The notes under the pieces were generated by a model, which was not told where the DNA came from, did not search any database, and saw nothing but the letters and a program-made list of their open reading frames with translations. DNA of 64,000 nucleotides from Flavobacterium tyrosinilyticum (GTDB lineage Bacteria; Bacteroidota; Bacteroidia; Flavobacteriales; Flavobacteriaceae). Shown here one piece after another: positions 44,135 to 54,785 of the stretch; positions within the stretch are counted from its first letter, which is position 1, and each line of letters starts with the position of its first letter. The DNA lies in NCBI RefSeq assembly GCF_023656565.1, contig NZ_JAMOKG010000005.1, positions 1-64,000 of the forward strand. Reading direction: 5' to 3'. Both the position numbers and the translations under genes were made by a program.

Positions 44135-46489
44135 ATGATTATTAGCAAAAAGACTTTTTATTTTTTCGCCCTATTTTTACTTCTATTATTTTCGCAGTTG
44201 AACTACGCGCAACAGCAACAAACCCTTAAAAAAGAAAGCCGAGGCAGACTATTTAACGACTCTACAGCTACAGATAGCGATTATTTAATGGCCATTGAAA
44301 AAGCCAGCGAAGTATTAGAATCTGCCTACAATGATATTGATTTTGCAGGCGATACGCGTCATCTTTTTGGCGATATGAAACGTACAGAAAGCAAGCTGGA
44401 TTTAATCTTAGCTAGTTTAAAAGGAGCAAATCCGAATGTGCGCAACCAACAGATGTACCGATTGGTTTTACAAGAAATCCAACAAGAATTAGAAGAACAG
44501 AACAAAGCAATTAATGCAAAAAATCTGGATCTTGAGAACATCAAAAAACGTGTAATTGATCTTCGTAAAGACAAAACTTTAATTAGTTTATTAAAAGACA
44601 CTATTCGTCGAAAACAGTTTCAGAAAGAATTCGGAAATCTTAGAAAAAGATATCTTGCCACTGATAGTTTAATGACGAGTAACCAGACTACTTTAAACAA
44701 TAAAAAACGACTTACCGTACAACGAAAAATTTCTGTTTCTAATGCCTTGGTGGCGGTTGAAGGAAAACTGGAGAAATCTGGAATCAGTATTTTCAATAAA
44801 GAATATCCTTCTTTATGGCAGATTAACGATTCTGCAGCAAAGAAAAAAGTAACACACAATATAAAAGCAAAAATCATAATTGAAGAAAATGTTGCCGCTT
44901 ATTACTTAGGTTACAAAGCAGGCGGACTTATTACGCTATTTTTCTTTATGGGTCTTTTATTTTGGTATATTTCTCGAAACATCAAATACTTGAATACAAA
45001 CGGTTATGCTGAAAACCTACAGCTTTTAAACTTTAAATACTTAAATCGAGGAGTTTTATTGCCTGTTTTAGTCATTGCACTAAACATTGCTGTAGTGACC
45101 AATTTATACGCTCCTGCTCTATTTTTAGAATTAATTCAGCTTTTCTTGCTTGGGGTTTTAATCTTCCTTTTCAAAAATCAATGGTCTGGAGTTGCCATGA
45201 GAAATTGGCTTTTCCTTTTAGGATTATTCTTTGCCCTTTGTTTCCTAGACTTGTTTATCACAATCGGATTATTGCAGCGCTTTGCTTTTGTAGCAATTAA
45301 TGTTTTAGGTATTCGTTATGGTTTGGTTCAGATTAAAACACTTAAAGAAGAACTTTATATAAAAGGCTTTTTTAAATGGGCAAGTATCATTTTTATTAGC
45401 TTAAATGTCTTATCTATTCTTTACAATTTATTCGGAAGAGTTTCCCTTTCTAATATGTTAAGTATTACCGCTTTTATATCACTTACTCAAATTGTTGCTT
45501 TAAGTGTGCTTTTGAAGATTATTTTGGAAATTATTTTGCTTCAAATCTACACGACTAGAGTAAAAAGAGGAATTGAAAAAATGTTTGATTACGAAAGTTT
45601 ATCAGACACTTTGAAAAAGCCATTTATTATTGCCATTAGCTATATGTGGCTAATTGTAATTGCTTCAAATTTGAACATCTGGGAATCACTTCGCGGTGCT
45701 TTAACGAAGTTATTAAGTCATCCAAATACCATTGGAAGCATTACGTTTACTTTAGGTAATGTTGTTTTATTCTTTATTATTATTTGGGCGGCGCATTTAC
45801 TACAGAAATATGTTGCTTATTTCTTTGGCGAAATTGACGATGAAAACGAAGAGAACATCAATAAAAGACAGCACTCCAAATTGCTTATTACACGATTGGT
45901 TGTTTTAATAAGCGGTTATCTACTTGCTGTTGCAGCTTCTGGAATGCCATTAGATAAATTGAGTATTCTTTTGGGAGCTTTAGGTGTCGGTGTCGGACTT
46001 GGGCTTCAGAATGTGGTTAATAATTTTGTTTCGGGAATTATTTTGATTTTTGATAAGCCTATTCAGGTTGGCGACGTTGTAGAAATTAGTTCAGAATCTG
46101 GCCGAATCAAGTCTATGGGACTTCGTACGACTAAAATTAATGCCCCAAACGGTGCTGAAATTATTATTCCGAATGGTAACTTATTATCTCAAAATATCAC
46201 CAACTGGACGTATACTGACAATTTTAAATTGGTTGAAATTACTTTTGAAATTAATGGAGAAACAATTCCAGAGGAAATTAATACTGTGGTAAATGAAACG
46301 CTTGCTAATCTACCTTTGGTAAACAATTCAAAACCATCACAAATATATTACAGCTCAATTTCTGACGGAAAATATAAACTTTTAATAAAGTTTTGGTGCA
46401 GTATTTATCGAACGGAAGAAACGATAAGTTCGGCACGACAGGAACTTTATATCAGTTTTAAAAACAAAGGTTTAACTTTCTCAAGTTAG
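44135..46489 (+). CDS. Large mechanosensitive channel of the MscS superfamily (MscK-like)
   Basis: 784 residues. Signal peptide (MIISKKTFYFFALFLLLLFS...), a long periplasmic helical domain (about 25-255), a set of membrane helices (about 265-600), then the MscS pore and beta domain: LGVGVGLGLQNVVNNFVSG, DKPIQVGDVVEI and TTKINAPNGAEIIIPNGNL. The extended periplasmic part matches the MscK/YbdG-type large channels. It protects against hypo-osmotic shock. It is followed by a strong terminator. Confidence 0.92.
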   Translation: MIISKKTFYFFALFLLLLFSQLNYAQQQQTLKKESRGRLFNDSTATDSDYLMAIEKASEVLESAYNDIDFAGDTRHLFGDMKRTESKLDLILASLKGANPNVRNQQMYRLVLQEIQQELEEQNKAINAKNLDLENIKKRVIDLRKDKTLISLLKDTIRRKQFQKEFGNLRKRYLATDSLMTSNQTTLNNKKRLTVQRKISVSNALVAVEGKLEKSGISIFNKEYPSLWQINDSAAKKKVTHNIKAKIIIEENVAAYYLGYKAGGLITLFFFMGLLFWYISRNIKYLNTNGYAENLQLLNFKYLNRGVLLPVLVIALNIAVVTNLYAPALFLELIQLFLLGVLIFLFKNQWSGVAMRNWLFLLGLFFALCFLDLFITIGLLQRFAFVAINVLGIRYGLVQIKTLKEELYIKGFFKWASIIFISLNVLSILYNLFGRVSLSNMLSITAFISLTQIVALSVLLKIILEIILLQIYTTRVKRGIEKMFDYESLSDTLKKPFIIAISYMWLIVIASNLNIWESLRGALTKLLSHPNTIGSITFTLGNVVLFFIIIWAAHLLQKYVAYFFGEIDDENEENINKRQHSKLLITRLVVLISGYLLAVAASGMPLDKLSILLGALGVGVGLGLQNVVNNFVSGIILIFDKPIQVGDVVEISSESGRIKSMGLRTTKINAPNGAEIIIPNGNLLSQNITNWTYTDNFKLVEITFEINGETIPEEINTVVNETLANLPLVNNSKPSQIYYSSISDGKYKLLIKFWCSIYRTEETISSARQELYISFKNKGLTFSS

Positions 46490-46501
46490 ATTCAAGACAA
46501 A

Positions 46502-46531
46502 AAAGGCGGTAATGGATTACCGCCTTTTTTT
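46502..46531 (+). terminator. Terminator of the mechanosensitive channel gene
   Basis: AAAGGCGGTA pairs with TACCGCCTTT, followed by a T-run, 13 bp after the stop. Confidence 0.88.
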
Positions 46532-46699
46532 ATGAACTCCTATTTATAATTTTTCTTATTTTTATAGTAATATGTTAAATAATAGCATTTTACTAAAAAC
46601 AGGTAAAAACCCGTGCACCCACAATTTAGTTATAAAGTAATTTAGCATTGTAGTAAAATACTACCAAAAACTAAAATTAACTATTAAATCTAAAAAATT

Positions 46700-47293
46700 A
46701 TGATGGAAGTTTACCTCGGAACAATTTTGAGTTTCGCATTTAATTACCCACCTAGAGGCTGGGCTGCTTGTAATGGCCAGCTGGTAGCAATCACTCAGAA
46801 TTCAGCTTTATTTTCATTGCTTGGCACAATTTATGGCGGTGATGGCGTCACCACATTTGGTTTACCTGATTTAAGAGGTAGAACCCCTATTCATTATGGT
46901 CAAGGACCAGGTTTAAGCAATTTTGTAATAGGACAAAGAGCAGGTAGCGAAACGATGACTTTGTTAGTAAATAATATGCCTGCTCACTCACATCCCCTTG
47001 CAGGAACTGCTACAGCAGCAGTAAGCGTAACTGCAAATTCTGTAGTTGGAGGAACAATTACAAATATAACTGATGCTGGAAATAACTCTTTTTCCTCAGG
47101 TGGTTCAACACCAAATGTATACAGTGAACCAGGAGGAAGCGGAACAGACGCAATTGGTGGATTTACTGCGGCTGCAGCAATTGGAGGTAATACAGGAGTA
47201 ATTGGAGGCACTCAGCCTTTTGGTTTACACAGTCCCTTTCTTGTTGTCAATATGTGTATTGCAACATCTGGGATTTTCCCTTCTAGAAATTAA
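46700..47293 (+). CDS. Phage tail collar domain protein (MdpB type)
   Basis: 197 residues. The start LGTILSFAFNYPPRGWAACNGQL and LFSLLGTIYGGDGVTTFGLPDLRGR is the conserved tail collar domain, followed by a glycine-rich, low-complexity region and a HSPFLVVN-type end. Such microcystin-dependent-protein-like single genes are widespread outside phages; their role is unknown. There is no phage gene nearby. A hairpin separates it from the next gene, 48 bp downstream. Confidence 0.9.
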   Translation: MMEVYLGTILSFAFNYPPRGWAACNGQLVAITQNSALFSLLGTIYGGDGVTTFGLPDLRGRTPIHYGQGPGLSNFVIGQRAGSETMTLLVNNMPAHSHPLAGTATAAVSVTANSVVGGTITNITDAGNNSFSSGGSTPNVYSEPGGSGTDAIGGFTAAAAIGGNTGVIGGTQPFGLHSPFLVVNMCIATSGIFPSRN

Positions 47294-47300
47294 CAAACTT

Positions 47301-47328
47301 AAATAGAGGCAAAAAAATGCCTCTATTT
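47301..47328 (+). terminator. Hairpin between the tail-collar and binding-protein genes
   Basis: AAATAGAGGCA and TGCCTCTATTT form an 11-bp stem around six A residues. A T-rich run follows at a short distance. It may attenuate rather than stop transcription into the binding-protein gene. Confidence 0.7.
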
Positions 47329-47341
47329 CTAATCTCATTTT

Positions 47342-48472
47342 ATGGATAACGACATTAAAATAGGCATTTTAATTCCGAAGTCGCAACAGTATCCTTCCTT
47401 AGATAAAGATTTTATAAGGGGTTTAAAACTCAATAATTTAAATGTAAAATTTTTTGTAGAGAGTATTGGTGTTGGCGCTGATGAAAAACTAATAATTGAC
47501 AAAATTCAGAAACTTAACTTTCAAGAAGATGTATCAATTATAATTGGTTTTATGGGACATTGCAACATGTCTGAAGTTTATAATTATGCTTCTAATAATG
47601 ATATCTTATTTTTGGCCGCAGATTTAGGAGCAACAACTCCTTATCAAACATCTGAATACGAAGGTATATTTATAAATTCATTAGGACTAACAGATTCATG
47701 CTATTATTTAGGCCAATACTTTACCAATAAAAAATATCAAATAGCCTCTTCTACTTCATTTTATGATTCAGGATATGGTTTGCTTGCTGCATTAGAATAT
47801 GCATTTAAAGAAAAAAATCAATTTACAGGACATTACATTACTCCTTTTATCCCAAGAGAAAATGAAGCATTGCATATGGATCACACTATAAATACACAGC
47901 AACCCAATGCTGTTTTTGCGTTTTATAGTGGTTTATATGCTGAAGAGAATGCTACTTTTCTGAAACAAAATAAACTTACTCAAAAGTATCCTTTTTATGT
48001 AACTCCTTTTTTTATTAACGATAAAATTTTGGAGGAGTATAAAAATAATCCTTCTGAGCTTTATGTAGTGAGCAGCTGGATGCAAAATGATACTACTTCA
48101 ACCAATTTCACTTCACTTTATAAAGAGGTTTACAACGATATTCCTTCTTTTTTTTCAGTCTTAGGATACGAAAATGGATTAATATTAAAGAATATACTTT
48201 TAAATGCTGACAGTTTAAAAACTAGCTCTTTAATTGAAGAAATGTACAAATTAGATATTGATGGACCAAGAGGTAATATCCGATTTGATACCACAACCAA
48301 CAGAACACTATTCAATCACTATATATACCAATTAAATTTGGATTCTTTTAACACTATAAGCTTTAGAAAAATTGAAACATTGTTAAACGATGGCGGTTTT
48401 ATTAAAGCTTTTGCCTCACTAACAAAACCTGACCATATAGGAGGCTGGGACAATGCTTATCTATGTCATTAA
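47342..48472 (+). CDS. Periplasmic-binding-protein-fold protein without signal peptide
   Basis: 376 residues. The pattern IKIGILIPKSQQYPSLDKDFIRGLKL, SIIIGFMGHCNMSEVY and YGLLAALEYAFKE is that of type 1 (leucine/amide-type) solute-binding proteins. It starts directly with the first strand and has no signal peptide or lipobox, so it should stay in the cytoplasm or use another route. No permease or ATPase gene is nearby. It lies next to a giant T9SS adhesin and a tail-collar protein. Confidence 0.75.
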   Translation: MDNDIKIGILIPKSQQYPSLDKDFIRGLKLNNLNVKFFVESIGVGADEKLIIDKIQKLNFQEDVSIIIGFMGHCNMSEVYNYASNNDILFLAADLGATTPYQTSEYEGIFINSLGLTDSCYYLGQYFTNKKYQIASSTSFYDSGYGLLAALEYAFKEKNQFTGHYITPFIPRENEALHMDHTINTQQPNAVFAFYSGLYAEENATFLKQNKLTQKYPFYVTPFFINDKILEEYKNNPSELYVVSSWMQNDTTSTNFTSLYKEVYNDIPSFFSVLGYENGLILKNILLNADSLKTSSLIEEMYKLDIDGPRGNIRFDTTTNRTLFNHYIYQLNLDSFNTISFRKIETLLNDGGFIKAFASLTKPDHIGGWDNAYLCH

Positions 48473-48486
48473 CTAAATTGTATGTT

Positions 48487-51400
48487 ATGAAAAAAAAATT
48501 ACTCTTATTTTTTACGTTCTTTTGCGTCTTTGGTTTACATCAAAATATAAAAGGACAAACTTTAGGACCCGGTGATATCGCTTTTATTGGCTTTGATACC
48601 GGAGGCCAAGATGGGTTTAGCTTTATAGCCCTAAAAAATCTACCTGCTGGAGAGATTGTATACTTTACAGAAGAAGGATTATCTGCTTCTGGATGGATAG
48701 GCAGTAGCGAACCACATATTAAATGGACTATACCTCCTGGGGTAACTTGTGGAAAAATAATTTCTGTTATAGAAACTGCTGCAAATACTTTTACAGTAAC
48801 AGGAGGAATTCCTTCTGATTTTCTAATTAATCCAGAAGGTCCCGTTTACAGTTTTAACTTGTCTGCAGGTGACCAAATGCTAGCATACCAAAGTGCTACT
48901 AATGGCATGAGGCCTGCAATTTCACCAACTACTATAACTTTCTTAGCTGGTGTACATGGTGATTTTAATCCTAGTAATTATGATATTGGAAGTACCTGGA
49001 ATAGCCCGCTAATAACAACAGGTCTTGGCGGTGCAGAAAGTATCTTACCGCAAGGGCTAACTAATGGAGTAAATTGTGTCTCATTATTTCCTAATATAAC
49101 TGAGCCAACTCAGTATTTCGCAAAATATACTGGTACTTTAACTGGTACTTCTACTGCTTTAAGAGCAAGTATCAATACCTATACTAATTGGACAATCACA
49201 TCCGCAAGTACAACTCCTCCTGGTACTACCCAAGGAATTTTACCTAGCAACTATTCTCCAAATGTAACTTGTACATCACTACCATCTGTAGCGACTACGA
49301 CTCCTGCTACAAATATTGGAGCACTAACTGCTACATTAGGAGGTACAAACACTGACGGTGGTGACACAATACTGAGCAGAGGTATTGTTTGGTCACTAAT
49401 GCCAAATCCTGTTATTGGTGGCCCAGGCGTAACCAATTTGACAACAAGTACAGGCACAGGCCCATTTACTATAAACGCAACTTTACTTCCTTCGGGTACT
49501 ACTATATATTATGCGGCTTATGCATCGAATTCAGCTGGAATTACTTATGGCACTCCCGCATCATTCATGACCAATGCTCCCCTATCTGCTACACAATTAC
49601 AAACAAATACTTGTAATGGTACCAATAACGGGACAGCAACAGTAGTTCCTTCGGGAGGAAAAGCCCCTTATTCTTTTGCATGGTCTAATGGTTCGACTAC
49701 AGCAACAATAACAGGTTTATCACCATCTAATTATTCTGTTAACATAACAGATGGCGAAGGAACTTTGATATCCAAAATCTTTAATATAGGACAAGATTCA
49801 GCTATACAAGGAACAACCAATATTACTAATGTATCTTGTAACGGAGGCAATAATGGATCTATAGACCTTACTCCTTCAGGTGGCAGCGGATCTTATACTT
49901 ATAACTGGGGAGGAGGAATAACAACTCAAGACAGAACAAGTCTTCCTGCAGGCACATATTCTGTTACCATTACCGATTCTAACAATTGTAGTGTGGTTGT
50001 AAGTAATATAGCAGTTGGCCAGCCAGCAGCGGCACTTGGCGGAACAACTGTTGTAACCAATGTAGCTTGCAACGGAGGAAATACAGGAGCAATAAATCTT
50101 ACTCCAACTGGAGGAACTGGACCTTATACATTTTTATGGAATGATGGAATAACAACAACTGAAGATAGAACAGGGCTTACTGCAGGCTCATATTCGGTTA
50201 CCATTACCGATGCTAATTTATGCCAAGCAACGATTAACGGCATTGCCGTAATTCAGCCTCCTGCAATTACAGGGATAGGTTCTACAACTCAGGTTGCGTG
50301 TTATGGAGGAAATACAGGAGCTATAAACGTTACCCCTGGCGGAGGAATCGGACCTTACACCTACAAATGGGATGATGGACCTACTACCGAAGACAGAATG
50401 CTACTTACTGCTGGTACATACAGCATTACGATAACTGATGCTAATTCATGTCAAAAAACATTCTCTTACACTATTAATCAGCCTGCAGCAGCTTTAAGTG
50501 CAACAACGGGAGGAGGAAAAACAGATATATCTTGCAATGGAGGTGCTAATGGTACTGCAACTGTAACACCAAATGGAGGAACTCCGGGTTATACCTATTC
50601 TTGGAATACGACTCCTGTTCAAACAACTGCTACAGCAACAGGACTTGCTGCAGGTACTTATACGGTAACGGTAACTGATTTTTATGGATGTCAAACAACT
50701 AGAAGCTTTACGATTAACCAGCCAGCAACATCTTTAAGCGCATCTGCAGCTGGACAGACCGATATTTTATGTAACGGATATGCCACAGGATCTGCAACTG
50801 TTAGTGCAACAGGAGGAACACCAAATTATACTTATTCATGGGCACCTTCTGGAGGAACTGCGGCAACAGCAACAGGTCTTACTGCTGGAACTTACACTGT
50901 AACGGTTACTGATGCTAATAGTTGTCAAGCAACACAATCCTTTACTATTACAGAACCAGGGGCTTTAGTTGCAAGTCCAGCATCACAAACCAATATAGCC
51001 TGTCGTGGTGGTTTAACTGGATCTGCTACTGTTACTGCAACAGGAGGAGCAGGAAGCTACACTTATTCTTGGGCACCTTCTGGAGGAACTGCGGCAACAG
51101 CAACAGGACTTGCTGCCGGAACTTACGTCGTAACTGTTACTGACGCTAATAATTGTCAAGATACTCAATCATTTACACTTATAGAGCCCCCAACGGTACT
51201 TACAACCACAGCAGGTACTATAAACAATACTTCGTGTTATGGAGGCGCTAACGGAACAGCAACGGTTATAGCATCAGGAGGAACTCCTAATTATTCTTAT
51301 TCTTGGAATACAAATCCCGTTCAAACAACTGCTACCGCATCAGGACTTTCTGCTGGTACTTATAGGGTAACGGTAACCGATTTGTTTGGCTGTGAAGCAA

Positions 51401-54400
51401 TCAGAGACTTTACCATATCCCAGTCACCTGCTCTATCAATAACTCCAAGCCAAACTAATGTTTCTTGCAATGGAGGTACGAATGGTACGGCCACGGCATC
51501 TGTTAGTGGAGGAACTGGAACTTATACTTACTCTTGGTCACCTACTGGAGGAAATGCTGCATCAGCAACTGGTCTTCAAGTTGGGACCTATACAGTTACA
51601 GTTACAGACGCTAATAACTGTCAGATTACACAGAGTTATGATATTACGCAGCCATCAGTCCTAACAGCAACACAATCACAAACGGAAGTTTTGTGCAATG
51701 GTTCTGCAACAGGTACAGCAACAGTTGTTGCCTCTGGCGGATCTCCTAACTATAGCTATTCATGGTCACCATCTGGAGGAACTGCTGCAACAGCAACTGG
51801 ATTAGCCGCTAACACCTATACTTGTACCATCACAGATAACAATGGTTGTTTCATAACAAAAACATTCATTATTACTCAGCCAGCTGCTCCATTAACTGCT
51901 ACTACTTCTCAAAATAACGCTACCTGTTCAACAGGTGGACAAGCAGGTGTATCACCAGCTGGGGGTGCGGGAGGTTATAGCTATCTTTGGTCGCCAGGAG
52001 GTGAAACAGCACCTATCATTACAGGTAAAGCAGCAGGTAATTACAGCTGTGTAATTACAGATGCTAATGGATGTTCTATTACCAAAAACTTTACTATCTA
52101 TACAACTAATACGCTCGTTGCTAGCACCTTTAAAACTGATTTACTTTGTAATGGAGGAAACACTGGTTCTGCTGGCGTAGTTCCCTCTGGAGCTCCTGGA
52201 CCATTTACTTATGTTTGGTCTCCTTCTGTCAGCGCTACTGATACAGCGGTGAATCTTAGCGCAGGAAACTATTCGGTAACGATTACTTCTGCAAATGGGT
52301 GTTCTATTGTCAAGAATTTTACAATTACTGAACCTTCAGCAATTAATATAACTCCATCGCAAACAAATGTTAGCTGCAACAGTGGATCAAACGGATCTGC
52401 TTCTGTAACCGTAACTGGAGGAACTGGAACTTATACCTATGCATGGTCTCCTTCTGGAGGAACTGCAGCAACTGCAAATGGACTTTCGGCTGGAACTTAC
52501 ACTGTAACTGTTACAGATGATAATTTATGCTCCAAAACACAAAGTTTTACCATAGCAGAACCTGACGCACTTACTCCATCAGTATCTCAAACAGATGTTT
52601 CTTGTAATGGTGGTTCAAACGGATCTGCAACTGTAAACGTTACAGGAGGAACTGGTACTTATAGCTACCAATGGTCTCCTTCTGGAGGAACTGCTGCAAC
52701 CGCAACTGGCCTATCGGCGGGAACCTATACTGTACTTATAAAAGATAGCAACTTATGTGAGACAACAGCAACTGTAACTATTGCTGAACCTGCTTTACTT
52801 ACTGCGACAATAGATAAAACAGATGTTTTATGCTATCAGGCCAATAATGGTACTGCAACGGTAATCCCTTCTGGAGGAACTGGAACTTATACGTACTCTT
52901 GGTCACCATCGGGAGGAACTGCTGCAACAGCAACCGGATTAAGTCCAAACACTTACTCTGTTACCGTAACCGATGCAAATGGATGTTTTATAACAGAAAC
53001 TGTACAAATTACAGAACCTACCCCTCTTTCGGCTACAGACACACAAACAAATGTATCTTGTAACGGAGGAAATAATGGTACCGCATCTGTAGTGGCTTCT
53101 GGAGGAACAGGAAACTACAGCTATTTATGGGCACCTTCTGGCGGAACTGCTGCAACTGCAACGGGTCTTACAGCAGGAACTTATACGGTAACCGTTACAG
53201 ATGAAAACTCATGTTCTGTTACCAATACGATTGTAATTACAGAACCAGATGCTTTAAATTTAACATCGACTCATACAGAAGTTTCATGTTATAATGGAAA
53301 TAATGGCTCGGCTACAGTAAACGCAACTGGCGGTACAGGTTCTTACTCCTACTCTTGGTTTCCATCTGGAGGAACGGCTGCAACAGCAACGGGTCTTACA
53401 ACAGGAACTTATACAGTAACTGTAACAGATGACAATTCTTGTACTGCTTCACTAACTGTAGAAATATTGCAGCCTGCAAATCCTGTTACTTTAAACACCG
53501 CTGTTATTTCACAAATAACAGCAAGTGGTGCTTCTCTATCTGGAAGTGCATCTTCTAACGGAATAAATACAGATAGCGGATCTTGTTTAACAGAAGTTGG
53601 ATTTGTATATGCACAGCACGCAAACCCAACTACAGCAGATACTAAAATCAATATTTCTGCCGCATTAGGAACATTCACAAATTCTTTATCTGGACTTAGA
53701 GGAAATAGAACTTATTACGTTAGAACTTATGCGATAAATAGTAATGGTTTTGTGAATTATGGAAACGAAGTTAGTTTCACGACTCAAAAATATACTCTTA
53801 CTATAACTGCAGCAGCAGGACATACAAAAGTATACGGTACAGAAGATCCTGCGTTTAATTACACACCACTAGGTTTTGCTAATGGAGATACAAGCTCAAT
53901 CATTACAGGTCTGCTTTCTAGAGATGCTGGCGAAAATGTTGGAAAATACAATATTAAGTTAGGATCAATTAGCGCTGGCGCGGATTATACAATTGCTTTT
54001 ACCGGTGCAGAATTTGAAATTACTAAAGCGGACCAAACAATCACTTGGGACCAAACTTTAGAATTTGGATGTATAGATTCTAATAACGTAGCCTTAACTG
54101 CAACAGCAGACAGCGGATTGCCAATTTCGTACACTATTGCAAATGCAGCATTAGGAACAATTTCTGGATCAACATTAAACATCACTGGATCAGGAAGCTC
54201 AACAATTACAGCTGTACAAAATGGTGATCAAAATCATAATGCTGCTACAGCAGTTGTTAAACCAATAGAAGTTAGCCATTCTGGACTTGTAACACAACAG
54301 TGGGCAAATGTGCTATTCTTTGATAATAAATCGAACAATTACGTAGCATGGCAATGGTATAAAAACGGAGTAGCTGTTTCTGGTGCAACTCGTCAGTATT

Positions 54401-54756
54401 ATAGTGAGGTTCAACCTTTAAACGGAAGCTATTACGTAATTGCAAAAGACAAAAACGGAAATTCAATTAAATCTTGTCCAATTGAGACTACAGGAACAGT
54501 TTTTACCAAAAAGATAAAAATCTATCCAAACCCAGTTAAACCTGGAGCTGAATTTACTTTAGAGTGTGACTTTAGCGATTCTCAATTAAATGGATCTGAG
54601 GTGGTTATTTATGACATTACAGGAAAATTAGTTCAGACTATTTCAAATGTAAAAGCCAAAAATGAAATCATCGCTCCATCGCAGGCAGCCTTATATGTTG
54701 TCGTTCTTAAATTGGCAAACGGCCAGTTAAAAACAATCAACTTATTGGTGAAATAA
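48487..54756 (+). CDS. Giant SprB-repeat adhesin with T9SS type A sorting domain
   Basis: 2089 residues from the ATG at 48487, where a signal peptide begins (MKKKLLLFFTFFCVFGLHQN); the longer frame from 48463 would overlap the preceding gene. N-terminal beta domain (about 20-250), Fn3-like domain (about 262-361), 17 SprB-type repeats (about 369-1661, each about 76 residues, marked by a C-NGG motif then GSYTYSWSPSGG and AGTYTVTVTD), a second Fn3-like domain (1669-1768), an MBG-like domain (1770-1842) and a type A sorting domain (IYPNPV...LLVK). In F. johnsoniae, SprB is the moving gliding adhesin. This is a paralogue-type protein; whether it moves on the gliding machinery is unknown. Confidence 0.93.
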   Translation: MKKKLLLFFTFFCVFGLHQNIKGQTLGPGDIAFIGFDTGGQDGFSFIALKNLPAGEIVYFTEEGLSASGWIGSSEPHIKWTIPPGVTCGKIISVIETAANTFTVTGGIPSDFLINPEGPVYSFNLSAGDQMLAYQSATNGMRPAISPTTITFLAGVHGDFNPSNYDIGSTWNSPLITTGLGGAESILPQGLTNGVNCVSLFPNITEPTQYFAKYTGTLTGTSTALRASINTYTNWTITSASTTPPGTTQGILPSNYSPNVTCTSLPSVATTTPATNIGALTATLGGTNTDGGDTILSRGIVWSLMPNPVIGGPGVTNLTTSTGTGPFTINATLLPSGTTIYYAAYASNSAGITYGTPASFMTNAPLSATQLQTNTCNGTNNGTATVVPSGGKAPYSFAWSNGSTTATITGLSPSNYSVNITDGEGTLISKIFNIGQDSAIQGTTNITNVSCNGGNNGSIDLTPSGGSGSYTYNWGGGITTQDRTSLPAGTYSVTITDSNNCSVVVSNIAVGQPAAALGGTTVVTNVACNGGNTGAINLTPTGGTGPYTFLWNDGITTTEDRTGLTAGSYSVTITDANLCQATINGIAVIQPPAITGIGSTTQVACYGGNTGAINVTPGGGIGPYTYKWDDGPTTEDRMLLTAGTYSITITDANSCQKTFSYTINQPAAALSATTGGGKTDISCNGGANGTATVTPNGGTPGYTYSWNTTPVQTTATATGLAAGTYTVTVTDFYGCQTTRSFTINQPATSLSASAAGQTDILCNGYATGSATVSATGGTPNYTYSWAPSGGTAATATGLTAGTYTVTVTDANSCQATQSFTITEPGALVASPASQTNIACRGGLTGSATVTATGGAGSYTYSWAPSGGTAATATGLAAGTYVVTVTDANNCQDTQSFTLIEPPTVLTTTAGTINNTSCYGGANGTATVIASGGTPNYSYSWNTNPVQTTATASGLSAGTYRVTVTDLFGCEAIRDFTISQSPALSITPSQTNVSCNGGTNGTATASVSGGTGTYTYSWSPTGGNAASATGLQVGTYTVTVTDANNCQITQSYDITQPSVLTATQSQTEVLCNGSATGTATVVASGGSPNYSYSWSPSGGTAATATGLAANTYTCTITDNNGCFITKTFIITQPAAPLTATTSQNNATCSTGGQAGVSPAGGAGGYSYLWSPGGETAPIITGKAAGNYSCVITDANGCSITKNFTIYTTNTLVASTFKTDLLCNGGNTGSAGVVPSGAPGPFTYVWSPSVSATDTAVNLSAGNYSVTITSANGCSIVKNFTITEPSAINITPSQTNVSCNSGSNGSASVTVTGGTGTYTYAWSPSGGTAATANGLSAGTYTVTVTDDNLCSKTQSFTIAEPDALTPSVSQTDVSCNGGSNGSATVNVTGGTGTYSYQWSPSGGTAATATGLSAGTYTVLIKDSNLCETTATVTIAEPALLTATIDKTDVLCYQANNGTATVIPSGGTGTYTYSWSPSGGTAATATGLSPNTYSVTVTDANGCFITETVQITEPTPLSATDTQTNVSCNGGNNGTASVVASGGTGNYSYLWAPSGGTAATATGLTAGTYTVTVTDENSCSVTNTIVITEPDALNLTSTHTEVSCYNGNNGSATVNATGGTGSYSYSWFPSGGTAATATGLTTGTYTVTVTDDNSCTASLTVEILQPANPVTLNTAVISQITASGASLSGSASSNGINTDSGSCLTEVGFVYAQHANPTTADTKINISAALGTFTNSLSGLRGNRTYYVRTYAINSNGFVNYGNEVSFTTQKYTLTITAAAGHTKVYGTEDPAFNYTPLGFANGDTSSIITGLLSRDAGENVGKYNIKLGSISAGADYTIAFTGAEFEITKADQTITWDQTLEFGCIDSNNVALTATADSGLPISYTIANAALGTISGSTLNITGSGSSTITAVQNGDQNHNAATAVVKPIEVSHSGLVTQQWANVLFFDNKSNNYVAWQWYKNGVAVSGATRQYYSEVQPLNGSYYVIAKDKNGNSIKSCPIETTGTVFTKKIKIYPNPVKPGAEFTLECDFSDSQLNGSEVVIYDITGKLVQTISNVKAKNEIIAPSQAALYVVVLKLANGQLKTINLLVK
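49590..53470 (+). repeat. Tandem SprB-encoding DNA repeats
   Basis: About 17 units of roughly 228 bp. Most are diverged, but a 38-bp stretch is identical at 50839-50876 and 51070-51107, so unequal recombination could change the repeat number. Confidence 0.8.
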
Positions 54757-54785
54757 AAATGAGATTTAATTTAAAATTACAAGCA

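Noticed and set aside
46700..47293. Prophage remnant
   Set aside because: A tail-collar gene alone is not evidence of a phage; no capsid, terminase, integrase or tail-tube gene is near and base use matches the neighbours.
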